From Sphingomonas sp. (GTDB taxonomy: Bacteria; Pseudomonadota; Alphaproteobacteria; Sphingomonadales; Sphingomonadaceae): a stretch of DNA of 13,141 nt. The stretch lies in the NCBI GenBank assembly GCA_019747165.1, contig JAIERC010000146.1, positions 1-13,141 of the forward strand, read 5' to 3'. Within the stretch, counting starts at the first letter, position 1; the number at the start of each line of letters is the position of its first letter. The position numbers and the translations under genes were made by a program. This document shows positions 7,274-13,141 of this stretch, in pieces. The notes beneath the pieces are model-generated. The model was not told the origin of the DNA. It saw only the letters and a list, made by a program, of their open reading frames with translations, and searched no databases.

Positions 7274-9459
7274 TTCGGCTTCCCTTGCAGGCGAAGGTCC
7301 TGGCTCGAGCTCGGCATGGCCGGCAATGCAATGCGAGGATCCTCGATACTGCCCGGTTTAGGGGACCGCGGCAGCGGGGGCTCGGCGCCCATATAATCGC
7401 GAACCAGCTGATCGATGGTCGGTTCACTGTCCGGATATTGCAGCCCCTGCTGGAGCCGCAAATAGCCATAGCGTTGCTCGGTGGCACGTCGGGTGTCATC
7501 CGCATTACGGATAATCGTGGGGCGAATGAAGATCGTCAAATTGGTTTTGGTGCGTTGCTTCGCCCGCGACCGGAACAGCTGACCAAGTCCGGGAATGTCA
7601 CCCAGCAGCGGAATTTTCTCAATCGTTCGGCGCTCATCGTCTGACAATAGCCCGCCAATAACGGCGATCTGGCCGTCATCCACCGTCAGCGTCGTTTCGA
7701 CTTCCCGCTTGTTCAACACAAGATCGCTATTGTCGTTCGAAACCGGGCCGGAGACCGAGCTGACCTGCTGGCGCAGGAACAGCTTGATCGTACCACTGGA
7801 ATTGATCTGCGGGCGGACCTCAAGCTCGATACCGACATTTTGGCGCTGCACGGTCCGGAACGCATTGTCGAAATTCTGGCTGAGCGCCTGGCCAGTGGTG
7901 ACTGGAATCTCCTGGCCGACCAGCAGACGCGCAGGCAGGTTATCCAGCGTGGTCACGCTGGGCGACTGCAGCAGGTTAGACGTTGAATCGCTTTTCACTG
8001 CATTGATGATGCCCGCGAACACGCCGTTTCTGCCGATCGTCGTGCCAAAGCCGCCTAGGCCACCCGATGCGCCCAGGATCGAGCTGATCGCCGATTGCGC
8101 CAGCGAATCACTGATCGCGCTGTTGGTCGCTGTCGTCGTTGTGTTGCCATTGATCGTTGTGGTCGCCGTGTTGAGCCGACGCGAACCGATGGCCCCAGCA
8201 ACGGTGAGGAGGTTGGGCGCTGTGTTCGAAAAGCTGCTCGACACGATTGGCAAGCTGCCATCAAGGCTGCCGAGCAACAACTGGACGCCAAGCCGGTTGG
8301 CGGTGGCATCGGAAACCTCGGCGATGATCGCCTCGATCAGCACCTGTTCCCGTCTGGTGTCGAGCTGGCGGATCACCTCTGCCAATTGCCGTTGCACTTC
8401 GGCAGGGGCGGCAATTACGATCGCATTGGCACCAGCAAAGCGGGTAACAACGGCGGCAGTCCGGCCACCATCGCCAACCACCGCCGGCGGGTTCGTCCCG
8501 CCGCCGCCCTGCGACACCGGCGCGCTATTCTGCTGCGGCGCCACGATATTGCGCGCGTTGCTGCCATTACTGCCATTAATGCTCACGCTCGATTGCGAGA
8601 GTTGGACCTGCTGCGGTGCCTCGGTTGGCTGCTGGCCGACTAGCTGCTGGAGCACCGGCAAAAGCTGTCCTGCATCGGCATTTTGCAGGAAAACGACCTT
8701 GATCTCCGTGCTCAATGAGGCGCGCTTGTCGAGATCCTGGGCGACTTCGGCGAGGCGGGCGACGGTGGGCGCGTCACCGCGGATCGCCACCGCATTTGAA
8801 CTGTTCACCGGCACCACCGAAACGATCTGCCCGCCCTGTGCTGCCGCCGGCACCAATGCTTGCAGCGCAGTCGCGATCTCGCGCGCGCCAGCATTTTTTA
8901 GGGCAACGACCTTGGTCGACGATCCATCAGTGTCGATCCGGCGGATCACTTCGCGAATGCGGCGAACATTATCGCCGAAATCGACCACAACGATCGAATT
9001 GCCCCCGCGATTTGCCGTCACCGATCCTTGCGGGCTGATCAATGGCCGCACCGTATCAACGGCGGAGGCAGCATCGATCGAGCGTAGCCGAAAGATATCC
9101 GTGACAAAGCTATTCCGCGATGCGGTTGCTGAATCACCTACCCGACTGGGCTGCGATGACGCATTATCGATCGGTTGGACCCGAAATGCGCCGCCCGCTG
9201 CGGGCACTGCCACCAGCCCATTGGCGCGAAGCGTCGATAGGAAGAGTTCGAGATACTCAGACCGGCTGAGCGCATGATCGGTAACCACCGTTACCTTGCC
9301 CTGCACACGGCTGTCGATGATGAAGGTTCGACCGGTAACTTTGGCAGCATCAGCGATAAAGGCGCGGATATCGGCATCGCGCACGTTGAGCGTGGTCTGG
9401 GCAACAACGGGCCCGGCAATCACCAGCGCGATTGCGGCGGAAAGCAGCAGCCGCTTCAT
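7270..9459 (-). CDS. gspD: Type II secretion outer-membrane secretin GspD
   Basis: This 729-residue secretin forms the gated outer-membrane channel. A signal peptide (MKRLLLSAAIALVIAGPVVA) has likely cleavage after Ala20. The periplasmic N0 domain follows at about 22-100, then N1-N3 repeats to about 370. N3 is interrupted by a Gln/Ser/Gly-rich linker at about 274-335. The secretin core spans about 370-650 and includes EIPVTTGQ (517-524), the signature IPLLGDIPGLGQLFR (616-630) and LTIFIRPTII (641-650). A C-terminal Pro-rich tail, about 651-729, might bind a pilotin, but no pilotin gene is in view. A Thr/Asn-rich insert sits at about 429-450. ATG at 9459 overlaps the gspC stop by 4 bases. Confidence 0.98.
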   Translation of the reverse strand: MKRLLLSAAIALVIAGPVVAQTTLNVRDADIRAFIADAAKVTGRTFIIDSRVQGKVTVVTDHALSRSEYLELFLSTLRANGLVAVPAAGGAFRVQPIDNASSQPSRVGDSATASRNSFVTDIFRLRSIDAASAVDTVRPLISPQGSVTANRGGNSIVVVDFGDNVRRIREVIRRIDTDGSSTKVVALKNAGAREIATALQALVPAAAQGGQIVSVVPVNSSNAVAIRGDAPTVARLAEVAQDLDKRASLSTEIKVVFLQNADAGQLLPVLQQLVGQQPTEAPQQVQLSQSSVSINGSNGSNARNIVAPQQNSAPVSQGGGGTNPPAVVGDGGRTAAVVTRFAGANAIVIAAPAEVQRQLAEVIRQLDTRREQVLIEAIIAEVSDATANRLGVQLLLGSLDGSLPIVSSSFSNTAPNLLTVAGAIGSRRLNTATTTINGNTTTTATNSAISDSLAQSAISSILGASGGLGGFGTTIGRNGVFAGIINAVKSDSTSNLLQSPSVTTLDNLPARLLVGQEIPVTTGQALSQNFDNAFRTVQRQNVGIELEVRPQINSSGTIKLFLRQQVSSVSGPVSNDNSDLVLNKREVETTLTVDDGQIAVIGGLLSDDERRTIEKIPLLGDIPGLGQLFRSRAKQRTKTNLTIFIRPTIIRNADDTRRATEQRYGYLRLQQGLQYPDSEPTIDQLVRDYMGAEPPLPRSPKPGSIEDPRIALPAMPSSSQDLRLQGKPK

Positions 9460-10304
9460 TGGCCAGCCAGCGTAATGGCGAGGGGCAATTGCTCGGCCCC
9501 ACGCTCAACCATCACCGAAAGGTTGCCCCCCTTGGCAAACTGCCCGGCCAACTGCTCCAAATCGCCTTGGCCACGGATTGGTCGGCCTCCCAATTGCGTC
9601 ACGACATCCCCCTCTTTGAACCCTGCCTGACGGAAAATTTCGCCAGACCCCTGCGGGCGCACTACCAACCCTGTCACCTTGCCGCCATCAATGCGCGGGA
9701 TGAAACCAATTTCTGCCCGCAGCCGCCCCAGCGTCAGCGACGAGCCACCCGGTTGCGGTGGCAGCGTTGAATTAAGTGCGTCACTCTGCCCGCTGGCTGT
9801 GGGAACGGCAGTCGACACACTTCCTGCTGATTGATCAAGGAACAGGTCTTCATCCACCCCGCCCCGCGTCAACGTCACGTGATCAAATGACACTGATTTC
9901 AACGTAACGCCCGGCATGATCTCTGTGCCCACTGTATAGCTGGTCTGCAGACCGTCCGCTGACGCGATGATGGCGGAGCCCTTTCCGGTGGCTTCATCCA
10001 TTCGCGTGCCAAAAAGGACCAGCGACAGCGGCGTCACGACCGCCACTTGTGACCCAGGCGCTGTGGCTTCAAGGCGGAAAAACGCATCAAATGTGCGAAG
10101 CACCTCGCCAGCATTGGCGCCAGACCCCGGTCTCGCGACCCGCCAGCTGCCCAATGGGCTAACCGGGGTCACCACCGTCCATACCAATCGCGCGCCTTGA
10201 ATGGCGAGAGCACAGAGCAAGATGAGCTCAACCGCCGAATAGACATTGGCACGCGGCAAAAGCTGCAAAAGGCGTTGAGCGCGTGCATCAAATTCTAGCC
10301 GCAT
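9456..10304 (-). CDS. gspC: Type II secretion inner-membrane linker protein GspC
   Basis: The 282-residue product is the first gene product of the T2SS operon. A short cytoplasmic N-terminus precedes one membrane segment at about 22-45. A periplasmic homology region follows at about 65-155, with the beta-strand pattern SLVLFGTRMDE...SAIIA, known in this family to contact the N0 domain of GspD. A Ser/Gly/Pro linker covers about 158-190. The C-terminal PDZ domain, about 198-282, contains GLVVRPQGSGEIFRQAGFKE and GDVVTQLGGRPI. PDZ-type GspC proteins are implicated in substrate choice. ATG at 10304 has GGGGA eight bases upstream. Upstream lies the divergent promoter region, so transcription of the whole operon probably begins just before this gene. 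Confidence 0.95.
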   Translation of the reverse strand: MRLEFDARAQRLLQLLPRANVYSAVELILLCALAIQGARLVWTVVTPVSPLGSWRVARPGSGANAGEVLRTFDAFFRLEATAPGSQVAVVTPLSLVLFGTRMDEATGKGSAIIASADGLQTSYTVGTEIMPGVTLKSVSFDHVTLTRGGVDEDLFLDQSAGSVSTAVPTASGQSDALNSTLPPQPGGSSLTLGRLRAEIGFIPRIDGGKVTGLVVRPQGSGEIFRQAGFKEGDVVTQLGGRPIRGQGDLEQLAGQFAKGGNLSVMVERGAEQLPLAITLAGQ

Positions 10305-10464
10305 CGGTGGGGTCCCCAGGAAGCGCCGTTGCTAGGCGGAGCGCGTTACATTTCAATGGCACTTTAGTGAATAAATTGGGACAAAAACGATGGCCTGGTG
10401 CAACAATGTCAGACCCTTTCACGCCAGACTGGAAATCTAGGAGCCCTTTTGGCTATTGGGATCT
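10305..10464. promoter_or_regulatory. Divergent intergenic region between gspC and the oxygenase gene
   Basis: These 160 bases separate two genes transcribed away from each other, so they should contain the promoter of the gsp operon (minus) and that of the oxygenase (plus). The segment 10345-10390 is clearly AT-richer than its surroundings and includes the short palindrome-like CACTTTAGTG (10360-10369). A GGGGTCCCC dyad sits at 10309-10317, next to the gspC start. I could not assign convincing -35/-10 pairs on either strand. Confidence 0.55.
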
Positions 10465-11142
10465 ATGCCCAGCGCGCCAAGCGATCCTTTTCCGCCAGCC
10501 TGTTTTGGTTCCGGTCAGCCGTCGCTGCCCGTCATCGCACATCTGAGCAAACAACCGGCTATCCAAAAAGTCCCTAGCCCCAAGTTGACATTGTTCCTTA
10601 AGCGCCGCTTCCTGAAGCCCGAACTGTGTGCAGCGCTGATGGATCGCATCGACGCCGAGCGACGCCCTTCAACGCTGTCCGATTCAAATGGCGATGCACG
10701 GTACCGCACCAGCGAAACCTGCGACCTCGCTTTCGACGAGCCATTGGCAATGACCGTCAATAGCGCGATCTGCGATCTGATGGGATTGGATCCGGCGTTT
10801 GGCGAACCGCTGCAAGGACAGCGTTATGCGGTAGGGCAGGAATTTAAGCTGCATACCGATTATTTTGATCCGCTCGGGATCGATTACGAAAAATATTGCA
10901 GTGTGGCGGGGCAACGCACTTGGACGGCAATGATCTATCTGAACGAACCCGCCGCTGGCGGGGCCACTCGGTTCAAGGCCATCAACAAAATCGTCCAGCC
11001 AGAAACAGGGAAATTGTTAATGTGGGACAATCGCGGCGTCGACGGTTCCATCAACGCATCAACGCTTCACCAGGGCATGCCCGTTCGCGCTGGGACCAAA
11101 TATATCCTGACCAAATGGTTTCGCGAGCGTTGCTGGGGATAG
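10465..11142 (+). CDS. 2OG-Fe(II) oxygenase, prolyl-4-hydroxylase-like
   Basis: This is a 225-residue protein of the prolyl 4-hydroxylase/Fe(II)-2-oxoglutarate oxygenase fold. Iron ligands are His130 and Asp132 in QEFKLHTDYFDP and the distal His202 in STLHQGMPV. Lys212 in TKYILTKWFRER is the probable 2-oxoglutarate anchor. The segment RTWTAMIYLNEPAAGGATRF (151-170) is the typical jelly-roll core. Residues 1 to about 40 are Pro-rich and without a recognisable domain, and there is no signal peptide, so it should act in the cytoplasm. The substrate is unknown. I chose the ATG at 10465; an in-frame TTG at 10456 is closer to an AGGAG at 10439-10443. It stands alone and divergent from gspC. PiuC-type oxygenases often neighbour TonB receptors, but this one fits P4H better. 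Confidence 0.9.
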   Translation: MPSAPSDPFPPACFGSGQPSLPVIAHLSKQPAIQKVPSPKLTLFLKRRFLKPELCAALMDRIDAERRPSTLSDSNGDARYRTSETCDLAFDEPLAMTVNSAICDLMGLDPAFGEPLQGQRYAVGQEFKLHTDYFDPLGIDYEKYCSVAGQRTWTAMIYLNEPAAGGATRFKAINKIVQPETGKLLMWDNRGVDGSINASTLHQGMPVRAGTKYILTKWFRERCWG

Positions 11143-11168
11143 GTGCCAGCGCGAACCCAGATTGGCAC
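11143..11168 (+). repeat. Small inverted repeat after the oxygenase stop
   Basis: GTGCCA (11143-11148) pairs perfectly with TGGCAC (11163-11168) across a 14-base loop, directly after the oxygenase stop codon. There is no T-run behind it, so it is a weak hairpin at best and not a convincing terminator. Confidence 0.3.
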
Positions 11169-11250
11169 GACGGCCGCTCCCGCTCGGAGGAGAATTACCC
11201 GTATCATAGATGATTGCCTGGCCTCAATGCGCTGATGCAACGCCTTAAAA

Positions 11251-11268
11251 CTGTAACTTTTGTTTCAT
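11251..11268 (+). promoter_or_regulatory. Possible PhoB box upstream of the lipoprotein gene
   Basis: CTGTAACTTTTGTTTCAT has two 7-base units (CTGTAAC and GTTTCAT) with an 11-base period. Against the PhoB half-site CTGTCA(T/C) they match at 6 of 7 and 5 of 7 positions, and the 4-base spacer is AT-rich, as in known Pho boxes. It lies about 147 bases before the lipoprotein start, in the only AT-rich part of the gap. A -10 element at the expected distance is not evident. Matching by eye, a chance hit remains possible. Confidence 0.3.
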
Positions 11269-11360
11269 CAAAATGTATCTCAATTAGCATGCTTGAGTCA
11301 CAACCCCTTTCTAGAGGCGGTGGAGATGGGAGCGCGGGGGCAAAACGACTCGCGGCTGCA

Positions 11361-11393
11361 TCGTGAACGCAACGGTCATTCGACCGGGCACGA
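11361..11393 (+). other. Two-part stem-loop in the lipoprotein leader
   Basis: The outer arms TCGTG (11361-11365) and CACGA (11389-11393) enclose inner arms CGGTC (11373-11377) and GACCG (11382-11386) around an ATTC loop. In RNA this gives a 33-base hairpin with an asymmetric internal loop, ending about 10 bases before the GGAG ribosome binding site (11403-11406). It could stabilise the message or affect translation start. No function can be assigned from sequence alone. Confidence 0.4.
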
Positions 11394-11414
11394 AAACACG
11401 CTGGAGACAGGGAA

Positions 11415-13028
11415 ATGATTAACTCGAACCTACGTCGCATCCTTTTTGCGACTGCGTCGGTTGCCGTGCTGAGCGGCTGCGGCGCCAATGATATCGCCTC
11501 CCCGGGTACCGGCGGCAATGTGACGATCAACAACACGCCTGCGCCTGCGCCGACCCCAACCCCCACGCCGACCAGCACGCTGGTTACCGCAGCATCGGGC
11601 TGCCCAACCATTGCCGATTCCGCAGGCCTCACCGATGCCGGCACGATCACCGGCCCAACCGGCACCTATCGCCAGTGCAACCTGCCTGCCCGCCTTACGC
11701 GCAGCTCGACGCTTCCGCGTATCCCCGGCGTGCTTTATGCGCTGCCTGGCCGCGTTGATGTCGGCACCGATCAGGGCGCAACGACGACCGGCACGACCAA
11801 CGTCGTGCTGACGATCGAACCTGGCGTCATCATTTTTGGCAACACCGGTGTTTCTTGGCTTGCCGTCAACCGCGGAAACTCGATCCAGGCCGTCGGTACG
11901 GCCGCCCGTCCGATCATCTTCACCAGCCGTGACAACGTCCTTGGCCTCAACACCGATACTTCGTCGGGCCAGTGGGGCGGCGTTGTGCTGATGGGCCGCG
12001 CCCAGATCACTGACTGCGCTGCCTCCGGTGCAACCCCAGGCACCACTGCCTGCGAACGTCAGACCGAAGGCGCGATTGATCCTGCCGTGTACGGTGGCAA
12101 CAACAACACCGAAAGCAGCGGCCGGATGAGCTTCGTCCAGATCCGCTTCTCGGGTTTTGTCCTTTCGGCGAACAGCGAGCTTCAGGCCCTGACGACCGAA
12201 GGCACTGGCAGCGGCACCGTGCTGAACAATATCCAATCGTTCAACAGCTCGGATGACGGCGCTGAATTCTTCGGCGGTCGCGTCAACATGCGGTACTTTA
12301 TCTCGGTTGGCGCCGAGGACGACAACCTCGACACAGATACGGGCCTGAAAGCCAACTTCCAATATGTGATCGTTGCCCAGCGCGCGGGTAGTGAATCGCG
12401 TGGCACCGATGCGATCATCGAAGCTGACAGCGATAACGCGGTCGATGGCGATATCCCACGCCAGAACACCATCGTGTCGAACTTCACCTTCTTCCACCGC
12501 GTCAACAACACGTCGGCTCTGTCGGCGATCCTGCTGCGCGGCGGCACGGACTATACGCTTGTCAACGGGATCGTATCGGCACCAGCACCATCGCCATCGT
12601 GCCTGCGCATCAGCCGCGCCCAGACCGCGTCGGCTACGGTCAACCCTGCCATTGACGAGCTTGGTGCACCGGTGTTCCGCTCGGTCGTCATGCAGTGCGG
12701 CGCGACGCCGTTCCTGGGTGCCAATGGCGTAACCAATGCTGACGTTACGTCGATCTTCGGCGCTGGCAGCAACAACAACAGCGCAACCTTCACACCGTCC
12801 TTCACCAGCACCTTCATCAATGGTCCGGCGGAAACAGCTGTTACCGCATTCAACGCGACTCCGTTGACGGCAAGCGCCGCAAACGGCCCGTTCTTTGAAC
12901 TGACCAACTATATCGGTGCGGTCCGTGATGCCAACGACACCTGGTATCGCACATGGACGTGCAACAGCGCGACGCTCGACCTCGGTACCGGCAATACCGG
13001 CCTGTGCACCTCGCTGCCAACGGCCTGA
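11415..13028 (+). CDS. Surface or secreted lipoprotein with beta-helix-like body, candidate T2SS client
   Basis: The product has 537 residues. An N-terminal signal of basic MINSNLRR plus a hydrophobic stretch ends in the lipobox LSGC, so Cys22 should be lipidated; Gly at +2 does not suggest inner-membrane retention. A Pro/Thr-rich tether follows at 41-55 (TPAPAPTPTPTPTST). The body has beta-strand repeats rich in Gly, Asn and Thr, such as LTIEPGVIIFG (132-142), IIFTSRDN (167-174) and WGGVVLMGRA (187-196), consistent with a right-handed beta-helix. Asp-rich loops occur at NSSDDGAEFFGG (277-288) and EDDNLDTDTG (301-310). The eight cysteines after Cys22 fall into four close pairs. I know similar proteins as uncharacterised lipoproteins, often near TonB-dependent receptors. 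GGAG at 11403-11406 supports the ATG. Biochemical function is unknown; an enzyme active site is not evident. Confidence 0.85.
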   Translation: MINSNLRRILFATASVAVLSGCGANDIASPGTGGNVTINNTPAPAPTPTPTPTSTLVTAASGCPTIADSAGLTDAGTITGPTGTYRQCNLPARLTRSSTLPRIPGVLYALPGRVDVGTDQGATTTGTTNVVLTIEPGVIIFGNTGVSWLAVNRGNSIQAVGTAARPIIFTSRDNVLGLNTDTSSGQWGGVVLMGRAQITDCAASGATPGTTACERQTEGAIDPAVYGGNNNTESSGRMSFVQIRFSGFVLSANSELQALTTEGTGSGTVLNNIQSFNSSDDGAEFFGGRVNMRYFISVGAEDDNLDTDTGLKANFQYVIVAQRAGSESRGTDAIIEADSDNAVDGDIPRQNTIVSNFTFFHRVNNTSALSAILLRGGTDYTLVNGIVSAPAPSPSCLRISRAQTASATVNPAIDELGAPVFRSVVMQCGATPFLGANGVTNADVTSIFGAGSNNNSATFTPSFTSTFINGPAETAVTAFNATPLTASAANGPFFELTNYIGAVRDANDTWYRTWTCNSATLDLGTGNTGLCTSLPTA

Positions 13029-13046
13029 TGCTCGGTAAGTGAAATT

Positions 13047-13080
13047 GGACGGGGCGTGGCCATGCGGCGACGCCCCGTCC
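13047..13080 (+). terminator. GC-rich hairpin after the lipoprotein gene
   Basis: GGACGGGGCGT (13047-13057) pairs perfectly with ACGCCCCGTCC (13070-13080), an 11-bp stem with a 12-base loop, followed by TTGTT. It begins 19 bases after the lipoprotein stop. The stem is strong, but the T-run is short, so it may terminate only partly or stabilise the lipoprotein mRNA 3' end ahead of the next gene. Confidence 0.65.
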
Positions 13081-13108
13081 TTGTTCAGGATTTCAAAGGG
13101 GGTTTACG

Positions 13109-13141
13109 ATGTCGAGGCCGTTCGAGCTGGCAAGCCTATTG
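13109..13141 (+). CDS. N-terminal fragment of an unidentified gene, cut by the right edge
   Basis: ATG at 13109-13111 is preceded by AAGGGGG (13096-13102) at a good distance, and the frame is open to the window end, giving MSRPFELASLL. Eleven residues are too few to name a family. The start lies 80 bases after the lipoprotein stop, beyond the hairpin, so the gene could be co-expressed with it. A TonB-dependent receptor would be a usual neighbour for this type of lipoprotein, but nothing in the residues seen proves it. Confidence 0.5.
   Translation, partial: MSRPFELASLL

Noticed and set aside
7595..9277. A 560-codon open frame on the plus strand, with other long plus-strand frames over 427-1796 and 3310-4185
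   Set aside because: They lie opposite strongly supported gsp genes. Their products are rich in Arg, Pro, Ser and Ala without domains, as expected for shadows of GC-rich coding DNA.
10367..10384. A second PhoB-box-like match (minus strand) upstream of gspC
   Set aside because: Only about 9 of 14 half-site positions match, which is expected by chance in a region of this size.
11186..11248. GGAGGAG followed by a 12-codon frame (ATG at 11210)
   Set aside because: The spacing to the ATG is about 17 bases, too long for normal initiation, and no start codon sits at a proper distance. The peptide has no recognisable features.
11295..11351. Two GANTC sites (11295-11299 and 11347-11351), possible CcrM methylation control
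   Set aside because: About one such site per 256 bases is expected by chance, so two in this gap mean little.

Overview
The window looks like chromosome of an alphaproteobacterium, most likely a sphingomonad (Sphingomonadales). The basis is moderately high GC (about 60% by eye), GspC to GspM sequences of alphaproteobacterial style, and a surface-lipoprotein/2OG-oxygenase neighbourhood of a kind known from sphingomonads and caulobacters. The genus cannot be fixed from this window. There are no rRNA, tRNA, CRISPR or insertion-sequence features.

Positions 1-10304 (minus strand) hold one uninterrupted type II secretion system (T2SS) operon in the order gspC-D-E-F-G-H-I-J-K-L-M, with gspM cut by the left edge. 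Nearly every junction overlaps by 4-26 bases, often as ATGA or GTGA, so the set is probably co-transcribed and translationally coupled. It encodes the inner-membrane linker (C), the outer-membrane secretin (D), the ATPase (E), the inner-membrane platform (F, L, M), the major pseudopilin (G) and the minor pseudopilins (H, I, J, K). gspN, the prepilin peptidase gene gspO and a pilotin gene are not in the window.

Positions 10305-10464 are a short divergent intergenic region that must carry the start signals for gspC (leftward) and for a cytoplasmic prolyl-4-hydroxylase-like 2OG-Fe(II) oxygenase (rightward, 10465-11142). A 272-base gap (11143-11414) follows. It contains an AT-rich segment with a PhoB-box-like repeat and a stem-loop just before the next ribosome binding site.

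Positions 11415-13028 encode a 537-residue predicted lipoprotein with a Pro/Thr-rich tether and a right-handed beta-helix-like body carrying eight cysteines in four close pairs. A strong GC-rich hairpin follows, then the first 11 codons of another rightward gene at the right edge.

The most interesting reading is that the lipoprotein is a client of the adjacent T2SS, or is released from the surface through it. This would parallel the phosphate-starvation lipoprotein ElpS next to the Caulobacter T2SS. The oxygenase may modify this or another protein. These links rest on gene position and family knowledge; none is proved by the sequence.
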